DNA of 64,000 nucleotides from Xanthomonas prunicola (GTDB taxonomy: Bacteria > Pseudomonadota > Gammaproteobacteria > Xanthomonadales > Xanthomonadaceae). This document shows, in pieces, positions 1-11,490 of the stretch. Location: positions 62,001-126,000 of the forward strand of contig NZ_PHKV01000001.1 of NCBI RefSeq assembly GCF_002846205.1, written 5' to 3'. How positions within the stretch are numbered: the stretch's first letter is position 1; each line of letters opens with the position of its first letter. The position numbers and the translations under genes are program-made. Under the pieces are notes generated by a model. It searched no databases and had not been told where the DNA came from. It saw only the letters and a list, made by a program, of their open reading frames with translations.

Positions 1-201
1 CATCACCGCGCCGACGTAGACCAGCACCAGGGTGACGCCAAGGAACTCGGCACCGACCAGCAGCCAGATACAGGCCATCGAGAAGAAGGTGAGGATCAGG
101 CACAACACGGCGTACACCGGGTTGCGCACGCTGATCACCGCACCGGCGGACACGACCGCGACGGCGGAGAAGGCGTAAAAAGCAATAGAGACCCAGTCCA
201 T
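1..201 (-). CDS. nuoJ: NADH-quinone oxidoreductase subunit J (5' part; runs off the window)
   Basis: This is the N-terminal part of the membrane subunit NuoJ of complex I; the reading frame leaves the window at base 1. About 67 residues are visible, beginning MDWVSIAFYAFSAVAVVSAG, with hydrophobic segments separated by a short RNPVYAV stretch typical of NuoJ. Two adjacent ATGs occur (204 and 201). I chose 201 because GAGG lies five bases ahead of it. It follows nuoI by seven bases, as in other nuo operons. NuoJ belongs to the proton-pumping membrane arm. The rest of the operon (nuoK-N) should lie beyond the left edge, which cannot be checked here. Confidence 0.93.
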   Translation of the reverse strand, partial: MDWVSIAFYAFSAVAVVSAGAVISVRNPVYAVLCLILTFFSMACIWLLVGAEFLGVTLVLVYVGAVM

Positions 202-208
202 CATGACC

Positions 209-697
209 TCAACGGAAGGCGGCATCGGCAGCGCGACGCTCGGCGATCTCGGTTTCTAACCGGTCTCCGATCGCCAGCAGCTGCGGCTTGTTGATAATGT
301 TTTCGCCACGCTTCTCGAAGTGATACTCGAGGATGTGCGTCTCGACGATCGAGTCCACCGGGCAGCTTTCCTCACAGAAACCGCAGAAGATGCACTTGAA
401 CAGGTCGATGTCGTAACGCGTCGTGCGGCGACTACCGTCTTCGCGCTTGGCCGAATCGATGGTGATTGCCAGCGCCGGGCACACCGCTTCGCACAGTTTG
501 CAGGCGATGCAGCGCTCTTCGCCGTTGGGGTAGCGGCGCAGCGCATGCAGGCCACGGAAACGCGGCGACTGCGGAAACTTCTCCATCGGATACAGCACGG
601 TGTACTTGGGCTTGAACGTGTATTTCAACGTCAGCCACAAGCCTCCGAGCAGTTCGAGCAGGAGCAAGCTCTTGAAGTAATGGGTGATCTTGTTCAT
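209..697 (-). CDS. nuoI: NADH-quinone oxidoreductase subunit I (two [4Fe-4S] clusters)
   Basis: NuoI carries the two tetranuclear clusters (N6a/N6b) that pass electrons toward NuoB in the peripheral arm of complex I. The 162-residue product has two ferredoxin motifs: [12 protein letters not shown] near residue 63 and [12 protein letters not shown] near residue 102. An amphipathic N-terminus ([19 protein letters not shown]) would lie against the membrane arm. The length matches the usual bacterial 160-180 residues. It sits three bases after nuoH and seven before nuoJ, so it is cotranscribed with both. Confidence 0.97.
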   Translation of the reverse strand: MNKITHYFKSLLLLELLGGLWLTLKYTFKPKYTVLYPMEKFPQSPRFRGLHALRRYPNGEERCIACKLCEAVCPALAITIDSAKREDGSRRTTRYDIDLFKCIFCGFCEESCPVDSIVETHILEYHFEKRGENIINKPQLLAIGDRLETEIAERRAADAAFR

Positions 698-700
698 CAG

Positions 701-1792
701 TTACACGCCCTTCTGGATCACGCCGTAAAACACCATCAACGCCGTCACTGCGATCCACACGATCGTGAGCGGAATGAACACCTTCCAGCCCAGACGCATG
801 ATCTGGTCGTAGCGGTAGCGCGGGAAACTGGCACGGAACCAGATGTAGGCGCTGGCGAAGAAGAACACCTTCATCAGCAGCCACGGCCAACCGCCAGTCC
901 ACACCCAATTGACCCACGGCGAAATATCCGCTGTGACCCAACCCTGGATCGGGCTCAGCCAGCCGCCCAGGAAGAAGATCGAGATCAGGAAGCTGACCAG
1001 GATCATGTTGGCGTATTCGGCCAGGAAGAACAGTGCGAATGCACCGCCCGAATATTCCACCATGTGGCCGGCGACGATTTCCGATTCGCCTTCCACCACG
1101 TCGAACGGCGCGCGATTGGTTTCGGCAACGCCGGAGACCCAGTACACGATGAACAAGGGGAACAGCGGAATCAGGAACCAGTCGAAGAAGCCGGAATTAC
1201 CCGCTTGCGCAAACACGATCTGGCTGAGGTTGACGCTGCCGGAAGCGATCATGACGCCGACCAGCGCAAAGCCCATCGCGATTTCGTAGCTGACCACCTG
1301 CGCGGCCGAGCGCATCGCACCCAGGAAGGCGTACTTGGAGTTGGAGGCCCAGCCAGCGAGGATGATGCCGTACACGCCCAGCGAGGTCATCGCCAGCAGA
1401 TACAGCAGACCGACGTTGGCGTTGGACAACACCAGCTTCGCATCGAACGGCACCACCGACCACGCGGCAAATGCAGGTGCCAGGGTCAGCAACGGGGCGA
1501 TGATGAACATCGCCTTGTGCGAGCTACTCGGCTGCAGGATCTCCTTGAACAGGAGTTTGAACACGTCGGCGAAGGCCTGGAAGATGCCCATTCCCACATA
1601 CATGGGCCCGTGGCGCACGTGCATCCAGCCGATCAGCTTGCGCTCCCAGACCACGTAGAAGGCCACCGAGATAATCACCGGCACGGCGATCAGCAGGATC
1701 TTCAATACCGACCAGAGCACCACGCCGCCATCGCCCAGTCCCAGAAACCACTGGTGCAAGGGGTCGACCAGGTTCAACAGCAATTCGTTCAT
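701..1792 (-). CDS. nuoH: NADH-quinone oxidoreductase subunit H
   Basis: NuoH (ND1 homologue) is the membrane subunit that helps form the quinone-binding pocket where the peripheral and membrane arms meet. The 363-residue protein has about eight hydrophobic segments. It also shows the conserved loop [20 protein letters not shown] (around residue 210-235), rich in the acidic residues expected next to the quinone site, and [20 protein letters not shown] near the N-terminus. The start [15 protein letters not shown] was chosen because its ATG overlaps the nuoG stop codon by four bases (ATGA). A longer upstream frame would run inside nuoG. Confidence 0.97.
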   Translation of the reverse strand: MNELLLNLVDPLHQWFLGLGDGGVVLWSVLKILLIAVPVIISVAFYVVWERKLIGWMHVRHGPMYVGMGIFQAFADVFKLLFKEILQPSSSHKAMFIIAPLLTLAPAFAAWSVVPFDAKLVLSNANVGLLYLLAMTSLGVYGIILAGWASNSKYAFLGAMRSAAQVVSYEIAMGFALVGVMIASGSVNLSQIVFAQAGNSGFFDWFLIPLFPLFIVYWVSGVAETNRAPFDVVEGESEIVAGHMVEYSGGAFALFFLAEYANMILVSFLISIFFLGGWLSPIQGWVTADISPWVNWVWTGGWPWLLMKVFFFASAYIWFRASFPRYRYDQIMRLGWKVFIPLTIVWIAVTALMVFYGVIQKGV

Positions 1793-4023
1793 GCAGCCAC
1801 CACCGTTACACGACCGGCACCGAGCGGCGCGGTTGCGCCATGGCCGGATTCGATCCACACCGTGCCCGGTGCGACGCGCTTGTCCAGCACCACCGGCAAC
1901 GTTGCCTTACCGGCATCGGTACCGACCTTGACCATCTGACCTGCCTGGACCTGCAACTGTGCAGCCTGCTCCGGATGCATCGCCACGCACGGTGCGATGT
2001 TGAGCGGATGCGATTGCAGCGCAGCGGCGCGACGTACCACCGCATCGGTGCGATAGATCGCAGCGGTTGCCGCAACCTCCAGCCCGTCATGGGTGGCCTG
2101 CGGCTGAGCCGAGGACACCGGGCGCACATCGCGGTTCTGCATGCCGGCGCGCAGGCCAACCAGGTCGATGAATTCGAACCCGGCCAGACCCAGCTCACCA
2201 CCGAGTGCACGCAACACGCGCCAACCCTCGCGCGCTTCGACCGGCAGGCGGCCTGCGGCACGTGCGGTCTGCACGCGACCATCGAGATTGGTCAGCGATG
2301 CATCGATTTCCGGCAACGCACCGATCGGCAGGATCACATCGGCCACATCGCGCGTCGACGCGCAGGCGAACTGGCTGAATGCAACGACCTTGGCACCCGC
2401 CAACGCACTGCGTGCAGCGACGGCATCGGCAAAATCCAGACCCGGCTCGATGCCATACAACACGTAGGCCTGACGCGGCTGGGCCAGCATGCCGGCGACA
2501 TCGCGCGCGGTGGGCAGCACGCCCTGCGACACCAGACCGACGGCATTGGCCCCCTGCGGGATGCGGCACAACGATGCGCCGGTGGCGGCGGCAAAATCGC
2601 GTGCAGCAGCACGCAGCGCCGCAGCCTGCGGATGGTTTTCGGCCAAGGCGCCGACTACGATGACGGCCCGGCTTGCGCCCTTGACCGCATCGCGCAGCGT
2701 TGCGTCGTCGAGCGCAGCTTCCAGCTGCGACGGCGCCACCACGGTGCGGCTCGCCTGAGTAAAAGCAAAATCGAAATCGACCGGATTGACCGAGTGAATC
2801 TGGGTCCGGTTCTGCACCTGCGCCTTGCGCAGACGTGCATGCAGCAACGGCAATTCATGCCGCACGTTGGTGCCGAACAACACCACCACATCGGCCTGTT
2901 CGATCTCGGCCAGCGGCGTTGCAAAGGCTTCGGCCACCGCAGCGTCGGAAAAATCGCGAGTGAGTAGACGGTGATCCAGATTGCCGCTACCCAGACCTTC
3001 GGCCAGACGCACCAGCAGCGCGCCTTCCTCGTTGGAGGTGGATGGATGCACCAGGACGCCAAGCTGATCGCCAGCGTTGTCGCGCAGGATCTGGGTCGCA
3101 GCGGCCAGACCTTCGGTCCAGCTCACTTCTGTCCACTCGCCGTTGATCTTCTTCAGCGGCTTGACCGCACGGTCTTCGGAGTACAGACCCTGATGCGAGT
3201 AACGGTCGCGATCGGACAGCCAGCACTCGTTGACCGCCTCGTTCTCGCGCGGCACGGTGCGCAGCACTTCGCCGCGACGTACGTGCAGGAACAGGTTCGA
3301 GCCCATCGCATCGTGGTAGCCCAGCGACTCGCGCGCCATCAATTCCCACGGACGCGCGCGGAACTGGAACACCTTGTTGGTCAGCGCGCCCACCGGGCAT
3401 ACGTCGATGACGTTGCCGGAAATCTCGGTGGTCAGCGGCTTGCCGTCGTAGGTGCCGATCTGCAGGTTTTCGCCGCGATACATGCCGCCCAACTCGTAGG
3501 TACCGGCAATGTCTGCAGTGAAGCGCACGCAACGGGTGCACTGGATGCAGCGGGTCATCTCGGTGGCGACCAACGGACCGATATCCTCGTCCGGCACCAC
3601 GCGCTTGCGCTCGTTGAAACGGCTGACCGAACGGCCGTAGCCGAGCGAGACGTCCTGCAGCTCGCACTCGCCGCCCTGATCGCAGATCGGGCAGTCCAGC
3701 GGGTGGTTGATCAGCAGGAACTCCATCACGCTGCGCTGGTACTTCAGCGCCTTTTCGCTACGCGTGGTGACCTTCATGCCGTCCATCACCGGCGTGGCGC
3801 AGGCGGGCGACGGCTTCGGCGACTTTTCGACATCGACCAGGCACATGCGGCAGTTGGCCGCGATCGGCAGCTTCTCGTGGTAGCAGAAGCGCGGGATCGG
3901 GATGCCGGCCTTGTCGGCCGCCTGGATGATCATCGAGCCCTTCGGCACCACCAGGCTCTGGCCGTCGATTTCGACGGTGACATGGTCCGGCGGCACGTTC
4001 GGGTTCACTGGTTGGGCGCTCAT
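1789..4023 (-). CDS. nuoG: NADH-quinone oxidoreductase subunit G
   Basis: NuoG is the largest peripheral-arm subunit and carries an N-terminal [2Fe-2S] cluster, further [4Fe-4S] clusters and a molybdopterin-oxidoreductase-like C-terminal domain without known catalytic function. The 744-residue product starts [20 protein letters not shown]. It shows the plant-type ferredoxin cysteines ([16 protein letters not shown]), then [23 protein letters not shown] and CPVGALT within the first 240 residues, then the long oxidoreductase-like domain. The start overlaps the nuoF stop by four bases, and the stop overlaps nuoH. Longer upstream starts would run into nuoF and are not supported. Confidence 0.97.
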   Translation of the reverse strand: MSAQPVNPNVPPDHVTVEIDGQSLVVPKGSMIIQAADKAGIPIPRFCYHEKLPIAANCRMCLVDVEKSPKPSPACATPVMDGMKVTTRSEKALKYQRSVMEFLLINHPLDCPICDQGGECELQDVSLGYGRSVSRFNERKRVVPDEDIGPLVATEMTRCIQCTRCVRFTADIAGTYELGGMYRGENLQIGTYDGKPLTTEISGNVIDVCPVGALTNKVFQFRARPWELMARESLGYHDAMGSNLFLHVRRGEVLRTVPRENEAVNECWLSDRDRYSHQGLYSEDRAVKPLKKINGEWTEVSWTEGLAAATQILRDNAGDQLGVLVHPSTSNEEGALLVRLAEGLGSGNLDHRLLTRDFSDAAVAEAFATPLAEIEQADVVVLFGTNVRHELPLLHARLRKAQVQNRTQIHSVNPVDFDFAFTQASRTVVAPSQLEAALDDATLRDAVKGASRAVIVVGALAENHPQAAALRAAARDFAAATGASLCRIPQGANAVGLVSQGVLPTARDVAGMLAQPRQAYVLYGIEPGLDFADAVAARSALAGAKVVAFSQFACASTRDVADVILPIGALPEIDASLTNLDGRVQTARAAGRLPVEAREGWRVLRALGGELGLAGFEFIDLVGLRAGMQNRDVRPVSSAQPQATHDGLEVAATAAIYRTDAVVRRAAALQSHPLNIAPCVAMHPEQAAQLQVQAGQMVKVGTDAGKATLPVVLDKRVAPGTVWIESGHGATAPLGAGRVTVVAA

Positions 4024-5354
4024 GCAGCCACTCCGACTTGCGTATCGACGATCGAACGACCGTTGACGATGTAGTACTCGAACTCGTCCCAGAACTGGCG
4101 CAGGAAGCCCTGAATCGGCCACGCCGCCGCTTCACCGAACGCGCAGATGGTGTGCCCTTCGATCTGGCCGGCCACGGTACGCAGCTGGTGCAGGTCTTCC
4201 ATCGTGGCCTTGCCGGCGACGATGCGCTCCAGCACGCGGTGCATCCAGCCGGTGCCTTCGCGGCACGGCGTGCACTGGCCGCAGGATTCCTTGTGGAAGA
4301 ACTGCGAGATGCGGCAAGCGAAACGCACGCAGCAGACGCTGTCGTCCAGCACCACGATGGCGCCGGAACCCAGGCCCGTACCGAGCGCGCGCAAGGTGTC
4401 GTAATCCATCTGCAGACCAGCGACCTGGTCGGCCTTCAGCACCGGCATCGACACGCCGCCGGGCACCACGCCCTTGAGCTTGCGGCCCGGACGCAGGCCA
4501 CCGGCCATTTCCAGCAGCTCATCGAAGGTGGTGCCGAGTGGCACTTCGAAGTTGCCGCCCTTCTGCACGCAACCGGACACCGAGAAGATCTTCGGGCCGC
4601 CGTTCTTGGTCTTGCTCAGCCCCAAGAACCACTCCGGGCCGTTGCGAATGATCGCCGGCACCGACGCATAGGTCTCGGTGTTGTTGATGGTGGTCGGCTT
4701 GCCGTACAGGCCGAAGTTGGCCGGGAACGGCGGCTTGTAGCGCGGCTGGCCCTTCTTGCCTTCCAGCGATTCCATCAGCGCGGTTTCTTCGCCGCAGATG
4801 TAGGCGCCGGCACCCAGCGCACCGTAGATATCGATATCCACGCCGCTGCCGAGAATGTTCTTGCCCAGCCAGCCGTTGGCATAGGCATCGGCCAGCGCCA
4901 GTTCGAAGTTCTCGAACGGCTCGTGGTGGAACTCGCCGCGCAGGTAGTTGTAGCCCACGGTCGAACCGGTGGCGTAGCAGGCGATCGCCATGCCCTCCAC
5001 CACCGAATGCGGGTTGTAACGCAGGATGTCGCGGTCCTTGCAGGTTCCCGGCTCGGATTCGTCCGAATTGCACAGGATGTACTTCTGCATGTTGCCCTTG
5101 GGCATGAACGACCACTTCAGACCGGTCGGGAAGCCTGCGCCACCGCGGCCGCGCAGGTTAGAGGCCTTGACCATTTCGATGACGTCGGCCGGCGGAATCT
5201 TCTCTTCGAGAATCTTACGCAGCGCAGCGTAGCCACCGGTTTTCAGATAGCTCTCATACGACCACGGGGTGTCGTAATGCAGCGTCGTATAGACGACCTG
5301 ATGGGGCAACGGCGCCGGACCGACCGGACCTGTAGGTGCGTGATGATGTGCCAT
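4020..5354 (-). CDS. nuoF: NADH-quinone oxidoreductase subunit F (NADH/FMN binding)
   Basis: NuoF oxidises NADH on FMN and hands electrons to its N3 [4Fe-4S] cluster. The 444-residue protein has the glycine-rich nucleotide motif [13 protein letters not shown], the FMN-site motif [20 protein letters not shown], and the C-terminal cluster motif [12 protein letters not shown] with a later cysteine (HTICAFGE). An N-terminal HHH stretch (MAHHHAPTG) is a natural-looking leader. It lies three bases after nuoE and overlaps nuoG by four, so the three subunits of the NADH-dehydrogenase module (E, F, G) are contiguous and coupled. Confidence 0.98.
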   Translation of the reverse strand: MAHHHAPTGPVGPAPLPHQVVYTTLHYDTPWSYESYLKTGGYAALRKILEEKIPPADVIEMVKASNLRGRGGAGFPTGLKWSFMPKGNMQKYILCNSDESEPGTCKDRDILRYNPHSVVEGMAIACYATGSTVGYNYLRGEFHHEPFENFELALADAYANGWLGKNILGSGVDIDIYGALGAGAYICGEETALMESLEGKKGQPRYKPPFPANFGLYGKPTTINNTETYASVPAIIRNGPEWFLGLSKTKNGGPKIFSVSGCVQKGGNFEVPLGTTFDELLEMAGGLRPGRKLKGVVPGGVSMPVLKADQVAGLQMDYDTLRALGTGLGSGAIVVLDDSVCCVRFACRISQFFHKESCGQCTPCREGTGWMHRVLERIVAGKATMEDLHQLRTVAGQIEGHTICAFGEAAAWPIQGFLRQFWDEFEYYIVNGRSIVDTQVGVAA

Positions 5355-5357
5355 GTC

Positions 5358-5881
5358 TTACTCCAGCCCGTCCAGCAGCGCGTCGACCTTCTCTTTCGTC
5401 AGGTGCTCGTGGTAATGGCCGTTGATGACCATCATCGGCGCTGCAGAGCAGGCCGCCAGGCACTCTTCTTCGCGCTTGAGGTAGACGCGGCCATCGGCCG
5501 TCGACTGCCCCAGCTTGCAACCCAGTTTCTTCTCGGCGTGCGCCAGCAGATCTTCGGCGCCGTTGAGCCAGCAGCTGATGTTGGTGCAGAATGCCACGTT
5601 GTGGCGGCCGACCTTCTCGGTCTCGAACATCGAGTAGAAGCTGGCGACCTCGTAAGCCCACACCGGCGGCAGTTCCAGATACTTGGCCACACCGACGATC
5701 AGCTCATCGGTCAGCCAGCCCTGATTCTGCTCCTGCGCAGCATGCAGGCCCTGCAGCACCGCCGAACGCTTGCGATCGGGCGGAAACTTGGCCAGCCAGT
5801 GATCGATGTGCGCGCGCGTCTTGTCGCTCAGCACCACCTGCGGATCGACGTCGCGCGCCGCTTCGAAATTACCCGTCGCCT

Positions 5882-5885
<4 letters not shown>
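5358..5885 (-). CDS. nuoE: NADH-quinone oxidoreductase subunit E ([2Fe-2S])
   Basis: NuoE is the thioredoxin-fold [2Fe-2S] subunit (cluster N1a) that partners NuoF. The 175-residue product has the expected cysteine pairs: [15 protein letters not shown] around residue 100, and [17 protein letters not shown] around residue 140. Its length is typical. The start codon at 5885 overlaps the nuoD stop by four bases, and nuoF begins three bases after its stop. Confidence 0.97.
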
Positions 5886-7185
<1,300 letters not shown>

Positions 7186-7189
<4 letters not shown>

Positions 7190-7938
7190 TTGGCAGTCTC
7201 CGACTTGCCCACTTCACCAGCGGCAGTCTCATAGCGGGCATCGTCGCGAATCACGCGCGGTACACCGACGCGCGGCTCGACCGACGTCACCGGCTCGTAC
7301 ACAACGCGCTTGCGCTCTTCGTCATAACGCACTTCGACGTTGCCGATCAGCGGGAAATCCTTGCGGAACGGGTGGCCGACGAATCCGTAGTCGGTCAGGA
7401 TGCGGCGCAGGTCCGGGTGGCCGTCGAACACGATGCCGAACAGGTCGAAGGCTTCGCGCTCGAACCAGTTCACGCCCGGCCAGATATCGGTGACCGACGC
7501 CACCACCGGCACCTGCGCGTCCGGTGCGTAGCAACGCACGCGCAGACGCTGGTTGTGCTGGTATGACATCAGCTGGGCGACCACTGCAAAGCGCTGCTTG
7601 GGCATGTGCTGCGGATGGGCGCCGGTGGAGCTTTCCTGGCTGGGAAACTCGCCCCAGCCGAAGCGACCGACGGCCTTGCCTTCGACGCCGCGGCTGAAGC
7701 CCTGCGACGACACGTCGGCGGTATCCCACTCGTCGCTGCCATAGCCCAGGTAATCGACGCCGCACAGGTCGCTGAGCTGCTCGAAACCAAGCTCGTCGCG
7801 CAATGCAAGACACGTGGCGTGCCAATCGGCTGCAGCGACTTCCAGCGTCACTTCGCCGCGCGGCAAGGCCACGGCAATCTGCGCACCGGCGAAACGTGCC
7901 GCAAGTCGGTCAGTGAAGGAGGATGCTTGCTCTGCCAT
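7186..7938 (-). CDS. nuoC: NADH-quinone oxidoreductase subunit C
   Basis: NuoC (30-kDa subunit) is a scaffold of the peripheral arm that packs on NuoD. The 250-residue protein has the family signature [20 protein letters not shown] and, further on, [18 protein letters not shown]. Between residues 70 and 105 there is a Gly/Ser-rich segment ([18 protein letters not shown] and following) that makes it longer than many NuoC proteins and looks like a loop insertion. Its start lies 36 bases after the nuoB stop, the largest gap in this nuo block. Confidence 0.95.
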
Positions 7939-7974
7939 GGGGGCTTGGCTGCTCTCGGTGGAAGAAGACGGGTG

Positions 7975-8529
7975 TCAGCGCGCGATCGTCTGGGTACGCC
8001 AGATCTTCTTCTGCAGCTGCAAGATGCCGTAGACCAAGGCCTCGGCGGTCGGCGGGCAGCCCGGGACATAGATGTCCACCGGCACGATGCGATCGCAACC
8101 GCGCACCACCGAATACGAATAATGGTAGTAGCCGCCGCCATTGGCGCAGCTGCCCATCGAAATGACCCACTTCGGATCCGGCATCTGGTCGTAGACCTTG
8201 CGCAGCGCCGGGGCCATCTTGTTGACCAGGGTACCGGCGACGATCATGACGTCGGACTGACGCGGCGACGGGCGGAACACCACGCCGTAACGGTCAAGAT
8301 CCAGGCGCGAGGCGCCGGCATGCATCATCTCGACAGCGCAACAGGCCAGACCGAACGTCATCGGCCACATCGAGCCGGTGCGCGCCCAATTCAGCAGCGC
8401 ATCGACGCTGGTGGTCACATAGCCCTTTTCGAGCAGCGGGTTTTCGCCTTCCGGGCGCAGGATGTCTTCCACCCGGCCTTCCGGCATCGGGTTGGTCATC
8501 AGACGATCCAGGGTCTGAATCACTCCCAT
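7975..8529 (-). CDS. nuoB: NADH-quinone oxidoreductase subunit B (cluster N2)
   Basis: NuoB holds cluster N2, the last iron-sulfur centre before ubiquinone. The 184-residue protein starts [18 protein letters not shown]. It has the unusual tandem cysteines of the N2 site ([10 protein letters not shown]) and the two further ligands in [10 protein letters not shown] and VPGCPP. The start at 8529 lies inside the last codons of nuoA, giving a 10-base overlap. A longer in-frame extension would run across the whole of nuoA and has no support. Confidence 0.97.
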   Translation of the reverse strand: MGVIQTLDRLMTNPMPEGRVEDILRPEGENPLLEKGYVTTSVDALLNWARTGSMWPMTFGLACCAVEMMHAGASRLDLDRYGVVFRPSPRQSDVMIVAGTLVNKMAPALRKVYDQMPDPKWVISMGSCANGGGYYHYSYSVVRGCDRIVPVDIYVPGCPPTAEALVYGILQLQKKIWRTQTIAR

Positions 8530-8876
8530 TCCAGCGCTCCCTTCTTCCACACGTAGATAAAGCCCAGGAACAACATGCCGACGAACAGCCCCATGGTGAC
8601 CAGCGAACGTGCGCCGATCTCCATGAACACCTGCGTCCACGGCACGATGAAGATGATTTCCAGATCGAACACGATGAACTGGATCGCGATGAGGTAGTAG
8701 CGCACATCGAACTTCATGCGCGCGTCTTCGAATGCCTCGAAGCCACACTCGTACGGAGAAAGCTTGCGCGCGTCCGGGCTGCGCGGAGCGAGGAACCGAC
8801 CAATCAACATCAGCACGATGCCGATACCGGTGGCGACGATCAGAAACAGCAGACTCGGCAAATATTCGGCCAGCAC
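8520..8876 (-). CDS. nuoA: NADH-quinone oxidoreductase subunit A (GTG start)
   Basis: NuoA is a small membrane subunit with three transmembrane helices at the junction of the two arms. I start it at the GTG at 8876, which gives 118 residues ([17 protein letters not shown]...), the usual length, with an AAGAGAG ribosome-binding sequence about seven bases upstream. The conserved cytoplasmic loop [20 protein letters not shown] is present. A longer frame reaching 8978 adds a Cys-rich leader that is not family-like. This is the first gene of the operon, directly downstream of tRNA-Leu. Confidence 0.93.
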   Translation of the reverse strand: MLAEYLPSLLFLIVATGIGIVLMLIGRFLAPRSPDARKLSPYECGFEAFEDARMKFDVRYYLIAIQFIVFDLEIIFIVPWTQVFMEIGARSLVTMGLFVGMLFLGFIYVWKKGALEWE

Positions 8877-8978
8877 AGCGATTCTCTCTTGCCTCTGCCC
8901 ACACGCGCCGCGTGCCGGCATGGGGTATAGGCAGACCCCGCGCGCGACGAACGATGCGCAGGAACTGCAGCCAAACAA

Positions 8979-9063
8979 TGGTGCCCAAGAGGGGACTCGA
9001 ACCCCTACGACCTAAGTCGCTACCACCTCAAGGTAGTGCGTCTACCAATTCCGCCACCTGGGC
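8979..9063 (-). tRNA. tRNA-Leu (anticodon GAG), CCA encoded
   Basis: Read on the minus strand, this 85-base gene starts GCCCAGGTGGCGGAATTGG. It has a 7-bp acceptor stem (GCCCAGG with CTTGGGC, one G-T wobble), the D-loop GGTAGACGC, an anticodon stem-loop ACTACCTTGAGGTGGTAG with GAG in the loop, a long variable arm as expected for class II leucine tRNAs, the T-arm GGGGTTCGAGTCCCC, discriminator A and an encoded CCA. It lies between secG and nuoA, as in many pseudomonad-like genomes, and may be processed from a longer secG transcript. Confidence 0.96.
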
Positions 9064-9112
9064 ATACGTTGCGCCGCTGGGCATCCCAGTGCGCAGCGTA
9101 TTGTAACCGGCT

Positions 9113-9586
9113 TCAGCGTTTTTGTGCTGGTTCTGAAGCGTTTTCTTCGCGTGCTGCAGGCGCCGGCTGCGCCGGTGCGGACTGTGCTGGCGCTGCTGCC
9201 GGCGCGGCGGCAGGAACCGGCTGCGACGGAGCGGTCGGTACCGCACCGGCGGCAGGCGCCTTCGGCAACGGCTGGGTCAGCTCGCCTGCGGCAGCCGGAG
9301 CCGGCGTTGCCGACTGCGACATCACACCCAGGTTCTGATCAGTCGGACGAGCGCCGTGCGTGGCATACCACGCCATGAACAGGCTGATGCTGAAAAACAC
9401 CACCGCCAACCACTTGGTCGACTTGGACAGGAAGTTCGAGGCACCCTGCGAACCGAACACGGTGCCAGACGCGCCGGCACCGAAGCCGGAACCGGCCGCC
9501 GCACCTGCGCCACGCTGCATCAGGATCAGCGCAATCATCGCCAGCGCGACCAGCACGTAGACCACATTGAGGATCAACATCAGCAT
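9113..9586 (-). CDS. secG: Protein translocase subunit SecG with long Ala/Pro-rich tail
   Basis: SecG is an accessory subunit of the SecYEG translocon. The 157-residue product has the two expected membrane helices (roughly residues 3-22, LILNVVYVLVALAMIALILM, and about 58-76, LAVVFFSISLFMAWYATHG). They are separated by the conserved Gly-rich loop with FGSQGASNFLSKSTKW. The last 75 or so residues are almost only Ala, Pro, Gln and Ser. Such tails are seen in other SecG proteins but this makes it longer than the roughly 110 residues of E. coli SecG. It follows tpiA by 33 bases. Confidence 0.95.
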   Translation of the reverse strand: MLMLILNVVYVLVALAMIALILMQRGAGAAAGSGFGAGASGTVFGSQGASNFLSKSTKWLAVVFFSISLFMAWYATHGARPTDQNLGVMSQSATPAPAAAGELTQPLPKAPAAGAVPTAPSQPVPAAAPAAAPAQSAPAQPAPAAREENASEPAQKR

Positions 9587-9619
9587 TTCGAAATCCGTCC
9601 CCGGACAAAACTTAATGGG

Positions 9620-10375
9620 TTAACAAGCGGCCGCCGCACGCGCAATGGCCAGGAAATCTTCGGCCACCAAGGAGGCGCCTCCGACAAGCCCGCCGTCGAC
9701 ATCGGGCTGTTCGAACAGCTCGCCGGCGTTATCAGGCTTGACACTACCCCCGTACAGGATGGGCAATGAATCGGCAATTCTAGCATCCGCCTTCGCGACT
9801 TCGCCACGCAGGAAGGCGTGCACGGCCTGGGCCTGCTCCGGGGTGGCGGTACGGCCGGTGCCAATGGCCCAGATCGGTTCATAGGCCAGCACTGCGCCTG
9901 CGAAACCGTCACTACCAACCAGCGCCAGGACCGGTTCGAGCTGGGCACGTAGGATTGCCTCAGTCTGACCAGCTTCACGTTGTTCCAGCGATTCGCCCAC
10001 GCACAGCACCGGAATCAGCCCAGCATGGATGGCGGCGGCGAACTTACGCGCCACCAGTTCGCTACTCTCCTGATGATACTGACGGCGCTCGGAATGGCCG
10101 ACCAACCCGTAGACGGCACCGACATCGACCAGCATCGAGGCCGACACCTCGCCGGTGTAAGCACCCTTCTCATTGCTGCTGACGTCCTGGGCTCCGAACG
10201 CCAGGTGATGGGCCTCGAAATCCTCGATCAGGTCGCCGAGGTAAGGCAGTGGCGGCAGGATGACGACGTCGACACCCTCCAGGGGCATGTGCGCGGCGAG
10301 TTTGGCCACCAACTCGGTGGCGAAGGCGCGGCTGCCATGCAGCTTCCAATTTCCGGCAACGATCTTTCGACGCAT
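9620..10375 (-). CDS. tpiA: Triosephosphate isomerase
   Basis: This enzyme interconverts dihydroxyacetone phosphate and glyceraldehyde 3-phosphate in glycolysis/gluconeogenesis. The 251-residue TIM-barrel protein starts MRRKIVAGNWKLHG and carries the full catalytic set: N9 and K11 in GNWK, H94 in GHSERR, E166 in AYEPIWAIGTG, then the phosphate-binding GGSVKPDN near the C-terminus. The ATG at 10375 gives the family's normal length; upstream in-frame sequence is not TIM-like. It is the first gene of the tpiA-secG unit and diverges from the SDR gene at 10488. Confidence 0.97.
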   Translation of the reverse strand: MRRKIVAGNWKLHGSRAFATELVAKLAAHMPLEGVDVVILPPLPYLGDLIEDFEAHHLAFGAQDVSSNEKGAYTGEVSASMLVDVGAVYGLVGHSERRQYHQESSELVARKFAAAIHAGLIPVLCVGESLEQREAGQTEAILRAQLEPVLALVGSDGFAGAVLAYEPIWAIGTGRTATPEQAQAVHAFLRGEVAKADARIADSLPILYGGSVKPDNAGELFEQPDVDGGLVGGASLVAEDFLAIARAAAAC

Positions 10376-10487
10376 CAGGCGCAGGTTCCTGAGTTGAAGA
10401 CAGGCCACAGAATAGCCCATGCCCTGTCGGCAACCGGCACACTTCTGTCTGCCACATGTCTCACACCTCCCCCGACAGGAACCTGCC

Positions 10488-11288
10488 ATGTCCGTTTCAC
10501 CCGTCTTCGCGCTGATCACCGGCGCTTCCAGCGGCATCGGCCGTGAGATCGCGCGGGCATATGCCAAACGTGGGGTGCCGTTGATCCTGACCGCGCGCCG
10601 GGAGGATCGGCTACAGGCACTGGCCGATGAGTTGCGCAGCGCGGTGCGGGTGGAAGTGCTGCCGGCCGATCTGGCCGACCCGGCCGCGGCCGACGCCTTG
10701 GCGACGCAGATCCAGCGCAATGGCTGGACCGTGGGCACACTGGTCAACAACGCCGGGTACGGCGTGCCGGGCCGTTACCTGCATAACGACTGGGCCACGC
10801 ATGCGCGCTTTCTGCAGGTGATGGTGACTGCGGTATGCGAACTCACCTGGCGGCTGCTGCCGATGATCCGCGCCAGCGGCCAGGGCCGCATTCTCAACGT
10901 CGCCTCGTTCGCGGCGCTGACGCCGAGCGCCGATGGGCAGACCCTGTACGCGGCCAGCAAGAGCTTTCTGTTGCGCTTCAGCGAGTCGCTTGCGCTGGAA
11001 AACGCCGATTGCGGCGTCAAGGTGTGCGCGCTCTGTCCAGGCTTTGCCTGGTCGGAATTCCACGACGTGACCGGCACCCGCGAAGCGATGTCCGCCCTGC
11101 CCGCCTGGGCCTGGCTACAGGCCGATGCCGTAGCGGAGTACGGAATAGATGCAATGGAACGCGGCCAGGTGCTGGCGGTCCCTGGCTGGCGCTATCGGCT
11201 GGTCAATGCCGCACTGCGGCTGCTGCCGCATGCGTTTGCCTTGCGCCTGATGGCGCGCGGCTCGCATCGCGTGCGACCGCTGGATTGA
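10488..11288 (+). CDS. Short-chain dehydrogenase/reductase (SDR), substrate unknown
   Basis: This is a classical SDR oxidoreductase of 266 residues, starting MSVSPVFALITGASSGIG. It has the Rossmann cofactor motif TGASSGIG (near residue 12), NNAGYG (near 86), and the catalytic Ser (NVASFA) and YAASK (Tyr and Lys, near 155-160). An Arg-rich sequence after the second strand (TARREDR) suggests NADPH preference; this is an inference. A C-terminal extension after residue 220 is basic and hydrophobic (RLLPHAFALRLMARG), as in membrane-associated SDRs of the YqjQ/DltE type. ATG 10488 has AGGA about eight bases upstream. It is transcribed alone, divergent from tpiA. Confidence 0.88.
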   Translation: MSVSPVFALITGASSGIGREIARAYAKRGVPLILTARREDRLQALADELRSAVRVEVLPADLADPAAADALATQIQRNGWTVGTLVNNAGYGVPGRYLHNDWATHARFLQVMVTAVCELTWRLLPMIRASGQGRILNVASFAALTPSADGQTLYAASKSFLLRFSESLALENADCGVKVCALCPGFAWSEFHDVTGTREAMSALPAWAWLQADAVAEYGIDAMERGQVLAVPGWRYRLVNAALRLLPHAFALRLMARGSHRVRPLD

Positions 11289-11490
11289 GGTGGCAGGATG
11301 CGCGTGCGGGAGATATCGCCGGTGCTCAGCAGCGCTTCGTGCCTGCCTGCAACCTCGGTGCTTGGAGGGCGTGGGATGACCACGCAAGCGCATGTATCGA
11401 TCGTCGAATGATGTGGATGCGCGCGCACGTCGGTCCACACCAACATCGGCTCACGCGCCCAACCACACGCGCGAAAACCAATCGCAGCTC

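Noticed and set aside
320..1939. A 539-codon open frame on the plus strand opposite nuoI-nuoH
   Set aside because: High-GC genomes give long antisense open frames. It is His/Arg/Gln-rich, has no recognisable domain, and lies across well-supported nuo genes.
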